From: Hepsetus odoe
Taxonomy: Eukaryota; Chordata; Actinopteri; Characiformes; Hepsetidae
Length of the DNA: 64,000 nt
Assembly: GCA_017165825.1 (NCBI GenBank)
Contig: CM029366.1
Location: forward strand, 22,790,342-22,854,341
Reading direction: 5' to 3'
Part shown: positions 39,101 to 51,400 of the stretch, in pieces
How positions within the stretch are numbered: the first letter of the stretch is position 1
How the letters are laid out: every line of letters starts with the position of its first letter
The notes under the pieces: model-generated
The model's input: the letters and a program-made list of their open reading frames with translations, nothing else
Database searches by the model: none
Told to the model about the DNA's origin: nothing
Translations under genes and position numbers: made by a program

Positions 39101-42100
39101 TACATAAAATGCTAAATATAAAACATATATGCACACACATATACACTTATGCATATACAGAAAACATTGAAATGACACACATAGATAAAGACATAGGCAG
39201 ACACACTCTGACACACCCAGATGTCATCTCTCCCCCTGTTAAAAAGCACAGCAGCCAACAGTCACAGCCACAGAAAACCTACCGGTCTGCCCAGCACTCC
39301 TGGGAACCCAGGCAAGCCCTAAAGAAAGAGAAGGAGATAGAGATAGAGGAAGAGAAAGTGTGAGGGAGAATAGGGACAGTCATGGTTAGAAAAGTTTGAA
39401 AAGAAATGTAAAAGGCAAAGATGAATCAGAAAATGAAATAAAAAAGGAATGATAGGAGATAGATGTGGAAGGGAAAAAAAAGAGACAGGGATGTGAGCTG
39501 TTAGAAGCAATGCTGGATAGGTTACTTTCTACAGTTCATCCATGTAGCCTCAGCCAAAGAGAAACAGCTCCAGCGGCCTATAGTAGTTTTCACAGCCAAA
39601 CCCCAGGCTCTCCCATGGGAGGCTGCCATGTTGGGCTACTGTTACTCACAGGTAGGCCTGGTGGACCGGCAGACCCCTTCAAACCCTGCTCCATAGGGGA
39701 ATAAATAAAGGCGTGAGTGGAGCCTCTCCTCCACCTCCTCAATTTACTAACATCCTATCTTTAACAACTGTCTTATCTCTTTCTCCATCTAAAAATTTCC
39801 TTATTGTAAAATTATTATGCCTGTCAGTACAGATTGCCTTGGCTTAGCTAGACCCTTCAAGTGATATTAATGGGAAAAAAAACACCTATAAAGAACTCCT
39901 TAGAATACAAGCTGCTTAGCTCACGTCCCTTTTCAAGATTTTCCCATGATAGCAAAAAGTTTTCTAGGACTCACCTTTTTCAGGTGATATTAAAATGCAG
40001 AGAGAAACTCCAATATAAACATAAGCATTCGGTTTCATCATTAAAAAAAACAAAACTATCTAGCACATTCCATACTAAAATGATTGCCATCCTTATTATA
40101 CATTTAGCTTTAAAATAAGAGCATTAATAAACAGTACCAGTAGTTAAAATAAGCAAAATATATTAAAATAAGCAAAATATATTAAATACTGACAGTCTAA
40201 CAAGGTTTCATTTTCTCACCGGCTTTCCATCCAGTCCAGGTTTTCCAGGTTCACCTGCCAGCCCCTAAAAATAATACTAGCTTACTTATCTAGCAAAAAC
40301 TTTAAACCACACTTATATATAAAAACAAAACAAACCAAAACTGGAAAGAGTTCAGACATACGGGAAGGCCATCTCTGCCCTTTTCTCCCACTTCACCTCT
40401 TTCTCCTTTTTCTCCTTGACTGCCTGCAACACCCTAAATCACAATGGAACGCCAGTTTTATTATAAAGTGTCTCACACAGAGGGCCATGTTATGAGCTCT
40501 GAACTTCTCAACAAGTAAAATTTGAAGCTAAATATTTAGTTGAATTTTAAAAATTGTCCTGTGGTCAATTACCAACCCCCTGATAGAAAATAATACTGAC
40601 AGAAGCAAAAAAATAATCATTAATAATCATTTTTTAAAATTCTTTTAAAACATGGTATTCATGTAAATGTGTTAATCATTGGTGTTTTACATTTTTGTGG
40701 TGGTGGTTTGGTTAAAAAGTGCTTAGTTATAGTTTGGTTTGAGAGTAGCTGGTGGTATTGTGGTTGAAGAGTAGATGGTAGTTTAGTTGTAGAATAAATG
40801 ATAGTAATGAACTTTCTATTGAATCACAAACTGATGCTTTGTTTGCTGTTGGTCACATGGTTTTCTGCTAATTCATATGCTCCTCGAATATGATCATCAT
40901 CTGTCATGCCTCAGTATAACAGATAAACAAACATATATAGAAAACAACTACCTACTCTTTCTCCTTTAGTTCCAGGAAGGCCTTGTACACCAGTCTCTCC
41001 CTGATGACCTGGCGGACCCCTGGGGCCCGGCAAGCCAGGAAGCTCAGTCACTGAATCACCCTGCAGTGCATTATCATCAAAATCAAATCACCATACCTTC
41101 ATAAAATTATACATATGTGCATGCATCTTCATTTGTCAGTCAATTTTTAAATGTGAAAATGTATTGTATTCATTAAAATATTTACCTTTGGACCAGGAGG
41201 TCCTACTACACCATTTAATCCTGGTTTACCCTACAAGACAAAAGGGGCAAATATGTTCTTATTTATAAATTAATTTAAGTTAGTATCTTTATGGCTTTGT
41301 ACTCACTTGCTCTCCTTTCTCTCCTTTCTCCCCTCTTTCCCCCTAAAGGTAAGAAATTAAATCAAGATATAATATTCTTATTCATTTTTTCAAATGTTAA
41401 CCATGTTTTATAGCCTTTAATATAATTTACAGATGATGAATTTTATGAATAACTGCCTTCACCACTACCTTATCTCCAGGTCTACCAGCCTCTCCAAGTT
41501 CTCCAGCTCGCCCTGGTACTCCTGGTATCCCTGGTTTTCCAGGTTCTCCTGCCTGTCCAGGAGGACCCTCTGGGCCCCTTTCTCCAATAGCTCTGCCTGT
41601 TGGACCCTGAGGCCCTGGAGGTCCTTTCTCACCTTGATCACCTTTAAAACCCCGCTCACCGGGGGCTCCCCGTGCACCCTTAGACAAAGAGGATAAATAA
41701 CATGAGAAAAGCCACAAAATGAGAGAGCAAAAAGAAGAATAAAAGAGAAGGTAGTGGTAATACTCATTAATAATGGTAAACACAACATTACCATCTTGTC
41801 TTATTTTGTTTTTTTACTCTTGCATTCTTTGAAATTGAAGAGGCAGAGGGGTATGACCAGAATAATCATGAATATAAAGAAATATAATAAAATGTTAGTA
41901 ATAAAGCAGCATCATCCAAAGAGTGGTGTCCCAAAAATATATATACATTGTATAAACATAGCATTAAAACCTCCTGTTGAATACTGGGTAGCTTCAGCAC
42001 CTTCTACTTCATGATATTCAAATCATTCTTGAGTACTATATACTGGGAACAACTCTGGAACAACTGGAATTAGCCTTAAAAATCTGGCCTCTGCCAAAGT

Positions 42101-42449
42101 CACTCAGATCCTTGCACTTGTCCATTTTTCCTGCTGCAAAACACATCACCATCAAGAACACAATGTTCACTTGCCCACTCATGAATGTTGTCACTTTGCA
42201 GTGGTTTTAATGTTGTGGCTGATTAATGTGTATTAAAAATAAATGGATATAAAAATGGAAAAAGACAGACTGAACCAAAAAAAGGAGCAAGAAATTAGTG
42301 ACATTGTGTTGAGCAGCTGAGGGTCTGTTCAGTACCACTGACAGGCAGCACCATGGACAGTGCCTGAGGAGACTTCAACCCCTTGCAACTGTAAATCTCT
42401 GCACAGGCCAGCAAAAAGGGAAACAAAATTGGACCTACAAATAATATAA

Positions 42450-42480
<31 letters not shown>

Positions 42481-45400
42481 TTACATCAGTTCCAAGAGTG
42501 CCTTGTGGTCCTGTTTCTCCTCTTTCTCCTTTTTCTCCTTTATGTTGTTTCTCTGTCTCTACCTTCAGCAAGATATCCTTCCTCTCAAGCACTTCTTTTA
42601 AATCCCTGACCTGGAGAAAGCAAGAGCTTTTAAAAGTTGTTCCATAAACATCACTATCAAAGCTTTCCATCTCTTACTTATCAGTACCTCAATGCCAAAA
42701 TCTGAAAGTGCCCTCTTCACATCCTAAAGAGATGAAGAAAGTGTGAAAATTTTAATCAGTCCTTTATCTGTTTGTATATGTAGGTGTTTGATTGTGTATT
42801 CTTACCACTGAGCTTCCCGGCTTGCCAGGTGATCCATCCTCACCTGGATCGCCCTGACAAGAAGATTAATTATCAAAAAAAAAGGTTTAAAATCTAACAT
42901 ACCATCATCTGAAAATGAGATATTCAGACACAGTTATTAGAACACACCTGATCTCCTTTAGAACCTATTGGACCTCGTTCCCCCTGTAAAAAAGGATTGA
43001 ATTCAGTAGTTCATTAATTAATTCAGTCACATTAATAAATTATTTGATGAACAGGATGATGATGATTCTTATTCTAAATACCATTACTTTTAAATATGTA
43101 GCCATCTTTTTAAAATCACTGAATCCTGTAAATATCCTCTAACCATACCCATACATGTAAACTTACCCGAGCTCCTGAAGCTCCTGGGACACCTGGAATT
43201 CCCTGCAAGGAAGGTAATAAGAAAATTAAAACACAAATACTGTATAAGGGTTTACAGATAAACATGAGGCTCAGCTTTTGGCAACTGCTATACTTTTCCC
43301 ACCTATCATTTGGTTGTAAAACATGCAAACCAGCTTTTCTGAAGTATTTTAGTCCAGCATACAAAGGCTTAACCCTTGTTTAAATTTAAAAGTGGTGGGC
43401 TTGCACCTCAAATTAAATGCCAAGTAGCAGTTCTGAATCTACATAGAACGAACTGCCACTGTGAAATTAGCTGAAAAAAATATTTCTGTTGTTTTTCAGA
43501 TTTACATTTGGGTAAAACATTTTTTTTTAATCCAGGAGCTGTAAATATGCATGAGTAGTTTTAATAATGGGCAGTTCAAATGAGCCTTAAAATGTAATAT
43601 CAATAAATCAAAACATCAATATTTTTTTAAATTATTGGACTTTCTACTCACTGGAGCCCCTGGAGGTCCTTGGGGTCCTGGGATAGCTGAAACCTCAGCC
43701 CCTTTAATATATACCACCTGTGGAAGAAAGGGGGTGAGAGGGGAGAGAGTGAGATACAGAGAGGGGGGAAGGGGTAGGAAAATCCAGTAACACTAATTGA
43801 TTTTGTAATTAATGGTAAAATATTTACACTTCAAATAAATTCTTAAGGGACTACCCATATGATTACACAGTCAAAACCGAGAAACAGAAACAAAACCTAC
43901 CTGTCCTGGGGGTCCAATATTGCCAGGGACCCCAGGAGCTCCAGCAGGTCCAGTGGACCCTGCAGCACCGCGATCACCCTTTTGCCCATCTTGACCCTGA
44001 CAGAGAAATCAAGAGAGGGTGGCAAGAATGAAAGAAATTATTATCTTAAATACTTTTGCACATTTGCACATCAAATACTCCCATCTTTAAAGAGTTCCTC
44101 CCTCAGGCCTTCTCAAGCACAGCTACTGTCAGCAACACACAAACACAGCAGCCGTTCTTGATAGAAAATACCTTGGCTGTGTTTATATTATGCAAGACAA
44201 CCATATTTAAGATATGCTGTGGCCATGCTACACTTTAGAGAGAAAAATATGTAAAGGAGCATAAGAGAAAATCAGCGGCACAAGATAAACACAAACTGTA
44301 CATTTAAGACAGCAGAGAAGAGAGAAGAGAAAAACTAGGATAAGAAAACAAAAATGCGCAATATGAATACCAATAAGTATAACAATAGGTTGGTAAGGAA
44401 ATGTTCAAAGTGTGTATATACAATGCGCTAAGGAAAGATTTAAAAAAAAAACAATCTCAAAAGGGAGAAAAAAAAGGTGGGGGGGGTCTTAATTTATGCT
44501 TTCAGAGTCTGGACTTTCTGCTCTGAACTATGTTATGTTGATAAAACTTCAAGAATCTCTGAGTAATTTTCAGAAATGTACCACATCTTAAATACTATTT
44601 AATGCCAAAGCTGAGGATGGGGTAGGACAGAAGAAACATAATTCTTATAGGGAGAGAGAGAAAGTCTGAAAGATGCTCACATTTCTTCCTGAAGGTCCAG
44701 GGTCCCCCTTTTCTCCCTGTAGAAACAAACAGCCAAAACATGCTTAAAAGCATGATTATAATAAAGGACCATGCATCTCTATATATGAAACACTGTTTTT
44801 TTCCTACCTTCCTACCATCTTCCCCAGGGACACCGTCTTCACCCTGATAAAGAAATAATAATAATAATGCAGCTACTTCCATCGCAAGATCAAATCTTTA
44901 TCAGTACCTTGACTTCTAAAAGAAAATCCCGCAACATCTTATAGCAGTGGCCATCAGCTCTGGAAAAACATTCCAGTCAGCCTTTGCAATCCAATCACAA
45001 ATGTGAGGCTAAAAACTTAAGTATTTAAAGGCCTTTAATCTTGGGGTTCACGAAAAAGACAGTTAAAGTAAACTGAGATGTTACCCTCAAATGCTTACTC
45101 AGGTATGTTAACAATGACAATGGAAAAATGGTGGCGGTGAGGTCTCAGAGTGACCTCATGCCTGTTAGCTTCTGGCTGTCCCTTTTTAGATATGCTAGGC
45201 CTACCGGGAAGGGTGCGCTTACACTACGGTCACCATATGCACCATGTGGTAAAACTGTATGCTCCAAACATACCTACAACCTGCCGTGTCCCCTTGCTGG
45301 GCTGTATGCATTTTCCTGCTGTCTGATATGATGTCAAGATACTGTGGTATTCTTCCTCACTAAAAATGTGCCACACACCTTCCTACTGTGTTGACATAGT

Positions 45401-48400
45401 CATGTCTTAATAGTCGTGACACAAAATTTACAAACGATTGCGCGAAAAAACAAAACCTGCATAAACTCTTAACCCTACCTTCACTCATAGTCTTCTCCCT
45501 TCCAACAATCTTCTCATACCTAACATATTGTAAACAGTAAATGCTGGCAAAAATCAATTCAGAATGCATGTGAACAGATGCCTTTCTGATAAACAGCCTA
45601 ACGCTTTCTGAACTGGCTTGACTTCTGCAGAACATTGTATGCCTCAGTCAATCAGTAGCCTTTTCCTAAGCTTTTACCAGTCAGCATTCCCTTATTACAA
45701 GGATTTTTAATGTGAGAGTTTAAGAGTTGAGAGTTGAGCACCTCTTTAATCTTAGATGTTACTCCATGTGGTTCAGAAGAAAACTGGTGAGCGTTTTAAG
45801 TGTTGTTTTACTTCTCTCTTCTCATTTAATGCTACTGTCACCTTGAGCTTGCTCATTAGAGAAATGGGCTTGGAGTTCTACAAAGCTGCGTTGTGACAAG
45901 GTAAGTGGCACTAAGCGCTATGTAAATGAAACTGACCTGAATCGACTTGACCTGAAGAAAAATATGCTGTGCATGATGAGAAGTTCAATACGACTAAATT
46001 TTCTTTTTGACAAGCAAAGAGCACTTAAGACAAAACAATAAAAAATCTATTCACTATCTAAGCTGTTTATTTCTCTACAGCTCCTTCTGTTTGTTCCTTA
46101 TCAAAGGTGTTAATTGTTCTAGACTGGCTATAAATGTAGCAGTGTTGACAAACACTTCTCTTCTTACGCAACCATTATGTTGGCATTTGTATAAAACTGT
46201 TGTAAGTGCATCTGCGGCCTGTTTTCTCATCCACCATCGGCCTTACATTGAGATAAAAAAGTGGCTCTTGACATTGCTAAAGTAATTTCACTAATGTCAT
46301 GAATAAATCATTTCAAAATGGAAGACTGGGAGCAGATGCTCGTTGTGCACCTTGTAATCTCTCTGACTCAGGTAAGAATTTGTACATGACTGACTGGAGC
46401 ACATCATACCCTTCTGCTGCACATGGTTTATTAGGCTCCATTATCTTGCAGAGCTAAGTAATTATAGTGTAAAATGCTGATTTATTATCTTCACTTTGAG
46501 CTGATTTATAATCAGCAGGCTGGTTGAAATGTCATATTATGTAATTCTTAATTGTCTTGTTAAGTGAGCCAGCCCGGGGCATGTTCGCTTAGCTGGAATG
46601 AGATATTGAGGTCTGATGATATTTCCATGGTGCAGCTAGACACATTTCATTCGGGGCTCTACTTCAGAGAGGAAAAATAGTACCTGCAGGGTGACCAAGC
46701 AATAAGCTGTTTAAAAGCCCAAAAGAGGATGTTTTTGCTCAAACCATGCAGTGCAGGATTGTTAGAGGGACTGGGTTCTATGATTAACATAAGTCTGGCT
46801 GTAGCCTGAAAAGTATGACTACTGCTGTAAACACAAAGCTGGTGTAAATGAACAATAACATCAGTACTTTTAACATGCAATCTTAGCAAAGATTATTCTA
46901 TATTGTATAAAAGATTGTACAATGACTTATCATAAGCAGAAGCAATCCACTATACAACCATTATTTTAAACCACGATATATAAAACCTTTTTTTTTTTAT
47001 TTCATATTTTCTCATTGCTTCTAAAGCTTTTTCTTATCTTAAATTGGCATTCATAATGACTTATCTGACACAAAGATGAAAAAGATTGAGACAATTAAAA
47101 TGTCATGATGGTTATTTAAACTCCCAGTATTGACTGAGTTTTACTGATAATTTTTTTTTTTTCTTATTCAATCCTATCACCATCAACATTAGAATGTCTT
47201 AAACGGGCTTGCATCTTATATTTGCCTAACTGACGAAGAAAAGACAGTGAAGGAAAAGAGCAGCATGCTTGGAAGTGATGAGACTTACAATTTTTCCTGG
47301 CGGTCCAGTTTTTCCATCTTCCCCTGGTTTACCCTTAAAAAAAAATTATGTTATTTAAGAATGGGGTGTTTAACTGTACACTTGAGGCATTATATTTCTG
47401 CGTGGTTATACACTTTTATGTATTGAATGCTATGCAGTATAGGTATGCTTGTCAGCACAAAATGATTTGCATGGCTGTTCCACTCAGGCACTCTTTTTGT
47501 GAATAGGTGCCTATAATATGCCTTACAGGTGTGCCAGCAATTCCTGGAGGTCCTACAGGCCCTGAGGGGCCCTGAGGTCCTCTGAGTCCTGAAAGACCCT
47601 GAGAAAACAGTACATTTTATTTTGCATTTCTTCACAAGACATCATAGTTTTCAAATTCATGCATGATTGATGATGAGAGATGATTATGATGAGATATGAT
47701 GAGAGATTCAAACATAAATAATGCTACTACAAAACAATAGATGCAAAAGACAGATGGAGAACAATGGCATTTACTCACATCTCTCCCTGGTTCTCCTGTT
47801 TTACCAGGGTCACCCTGGAAAAAAATTAGACACCGGTCACCTCAGTACTGTCCTTTTTTAAAAGTTACACTGAAGGCAATCAGATTCTCCTAAGGACTCA
47901 AAGTATATTTAATCAAGTAATTATTGAGGGACTTAACTGATCAGAATGTTTCAGCTGTAATGTGTTAAAAGCTAAGATTATATCTTAGCCATTCGAGGTA
48001 AACCAACTGGGATTCCAAATCTTATTATGTTAAGCTGAGTTTCTCATTTCTGTTTCTTTGTCATGCAGTGAGGTACTATCCAGCTCTTCTCTATTATGGA
48101 TTTATTCATGGAACAGTGTGTATTATAGTGTGATACTTCCTTTCTTTTAAAAAAGATAGATGGTTAAGGATTTAAATGTTTAACAAAGTATACCAAATTA
48201 TACATTTTGGGCATATGATTCTGTTTTCTCAACTTTTTAAATTAAATTATTCCAATAAGTTGAAAACTCACCAAAACAACCTAATTACAAGAAAGCTGGT
48301 ATAATTAGATTTGATTTTTGGATGGTTGATCATACCCTTAAACCTGGAGATCCAGGAGGCCCAGGCTTTCCATCCTGACCAGGTCGTCCATCCAGTCCAG

Positions 48401-51400
48401 CAGCTCCTCTCTCTCCCTGAAAACATGTGTACACACAGGGAAATATAGCATCAATAACTAGAACATTTATGAATATTTGGAATTGCAAATTTAAGACTTA
48501 ACAAGAACAATAAAAAAAAAAACTCTTCACTGGTTCACAGAGTTATGTGCCAATTAAATAGTCTAAATAAGAAATAATAGATACCCTCTTAAATTGATCA
48601 CTGGAATGTTTGAAGACATAGTATAGAATTTGCAATAATGTAATCTGTGAGCAAAATGTATCCTGGCTTGATATTAATTACAGCAGTTCTAAGTAACCTT
48701 GTGTATAAATCTTTGCCATGCTAAACTACATAAAAACTTTCAAAGGACTGATACATAAATTAGCTCAAATAAAGGATTTGAGGAAGTTTCACAACACTGA
48801 TAAAGGAAAGATGCAGGGTTGTTTAGAAACATTAATCTGAAAACTAAGGGCACTCTATGGACTGACTAAATGATCACACAGCACAGATATGAACTTTTGT
48901 CGAAATAAATAGCACAATTCACATTCTATGAGTTTGTACCTTTTCCCCTGGACTGCCTCTCTCCCCTGGGTCACCCTGTGGAGAGGCAAGATGTGCATGA
49001 AACCCATGAGCTTTACATAAATCAAATACCTTCTTGAGCTGATCATTGCGTAGCATTATGATATTAAAAGCAGACTAGGAATGGAATGGTATAAACATTT
49101 GGTATTATGAAATCTGCAAATCTCTAAAATGTTTCAGGGGCTTATTGTGCTATTGTTAAATCCTTTTTAAAAAGCACGGATGTTGAAATTACATCACAAA
49201 ATGTATAATGTTGATGGACCTTTAACATATCATATTTTTGTAGCACCAGAATGTCCCAAATTAAAATAAATAGAATAAAGTAACTATTAAAGTCTAGTGT
49301 TAAGATGTTAATACCTGTGCTGTCCTGGTGCGTGTCTGCAGGTAAATTGTGACAGTAGGCCTTTAAAATCTACCATGGCAGACAATAATCTAAATGCATA
49401 TTGGAATTAATTTTAATTGTATGATTAGCAGTGACTGCTTTGATAAAACCTGCAATTATCTTTACCCTTTCAGATGACCAGGTAAAGAACTAAGATACAG
49501 ACAAACAGGTAAAGAGAAACAGAAGATTGTGTCTCTTTACTTGTTCCTATTCTTATAAGAAAAGACTTGTTCCTTTTCTTACTCTGCTTCCTGCTGGTCC
49601 ACGTTGACCCTCAAGTCCCTAAAATGAAAAAAAATTGTTATAAAACAATATTTTGAAATCTGAATTCTGAAATATTTCTGGGGATTGCATGCACTACATG
49701 TCCTACTTGTATTCCTGGGGGGCCTGGAGGTCCTACAGCCCCTTGCTGACCTTTACCACCGTGTTCCCCAGGGTCACCAGCATCTCCCTAATCAATGCAG
49801 AAACAGAAAATTATCTGCTGATATGTAGCTGAGACACTGACAGTGGTGAAGTATAGTGAGGGGTTCAGGGCACATGGATGTATGCATGTAAACAATTTTT
49901 TACTGTGCCTTTTCTCCTTTTTCTGCCCTCAAGCCTGTCTGACCATCTGCCTAAAATAAAAAGGAAAAATGTAAAAAGAGATAAGGAAGGCATAAAAATA
50001 GAGGCAATGACCGCAAAATAACCCTTGATAAAGTATGAACTTACCAAATCTCCAGGGGGCCCTGGGGGACCTTGAATCCCCTATGGTGAAACATAACAGA
50101 GCATATTAATTGCTGGCCTGTGTGTGCATGTGTATGTGTGTGTGTGAGTGTGTGTGTGTTTGTGGGGGGNNNNNNNNNNNNNNNNNNNNNNNNNNNNNNN
50201 NNNNNNNNNNNNNNNNNNNNNNNNNNNNNNNNNNNNNNNNNNNNNNNNNNNNNNNNNNNNNNNNNNNNNNNNNNNNNNNNNNNNNNNNNNNNNNNNNNNN
50301 NNNNNNNNNNNNNNNNNNNNNNNNNNNNNNNNNNNNNNNNNNNNNNNNNNNNNNNNNNNNNNNNNNNNNNNNNNNNNNNNNNNNNNNNNNNNNNNNNNNN
50401 NNNNNNNNNNNNNNNNNNNNNNNNNNNNNNNNNNNNNNNNNNNNNNNNNNNNNNNNNNNNNNNNNNNNNNNNNNNNNNNNNNNNNNNNNNNNNNNNNNNN
50501 NNNNNNNNNNNNNNNNNNNNNNNNNNNNNNNNNNNNTGAGTGTGTGTGTGTTTGTGGGGGGGGGGGGGGGGGGGGGGGGATTGGGGGGTTGAATAAAAAA
50601 CAGAGCATGCATGTTTGATCACACACCTGATCACCCTTTGGCCCTCTTGGACCTGTAGGTCCTGGAGTGCCCTGTGCAGAACACAACATTTACAATCAAG
50701 CAACACATTCAACACTGAACACAACATTGATGATTGATGTTCATTTTCATTTATGCAGTTAAGCTGTTCAGCCAGGTGCAGTACTACCAAAAACTAAAGC
50801 TGCATCTTTCATAGCACAGTGGTGCTTCCTGGTAAATGCCAGCAAATGTGTTTGCCAAATGTGTTAGTTGGAATAATGGCTCAGTATATGCATAAACAAA
50901 CATGTCAGTCAGTGCTGGTATGTATAAAGTGCTTTTCCAACAGCAGTACAGTGGTGCCTTGACTTACGAGTTTAATTCGTTCTGTGTTGGAGCTTGTAAC
51001 TCAATTTTCCCCATTGAAATGAATTGAAATGCCATTAATCCATTCCGGACCCCCAAAAAAAACACAGCATTTCTTTGTTATATGTTTTTAAATAAGAAAA
51101 ATGTGCTTATAAGTAACGAATATTGTATAAAAACACAATACAATAACATGTACTGCAATAAACTGTTTTTATTAAGAATAATGTACAGCATTTCCTTGGA
51201 GATCTGATGACTTGAAGATGCTGATGAAGGTGGAGGAGAAATGCTGAACTGAATAACTGAATCTTATTCGCTGATTTTTGCATGTTTCGCCACGCTTTCC
51301 TCACTTTCATGGATGGGGTTTTCAATAAAAACCTGTCCAATGTGTCTGTTTTAGGTGCAGATTGTAGAAGTGCTACGCTCGTGCTGCTTCACCAAGTCGA

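Noticed and set aside
42485..42723. Possibility that the non-collagenous exons at 42.5-42.7 kb belong to another gene
   Set aside because: They keep phase 0 with collagenous exons on both sides and the second returns to Gly-X-Y within the same exon; the hinge explains them.
50041..50790. Open frames of 139-249 codons on both strands through the N gap
   Set aside because: They consist mostly of unknown residues; the real content is two col7a1 exons and an intron with a gap.
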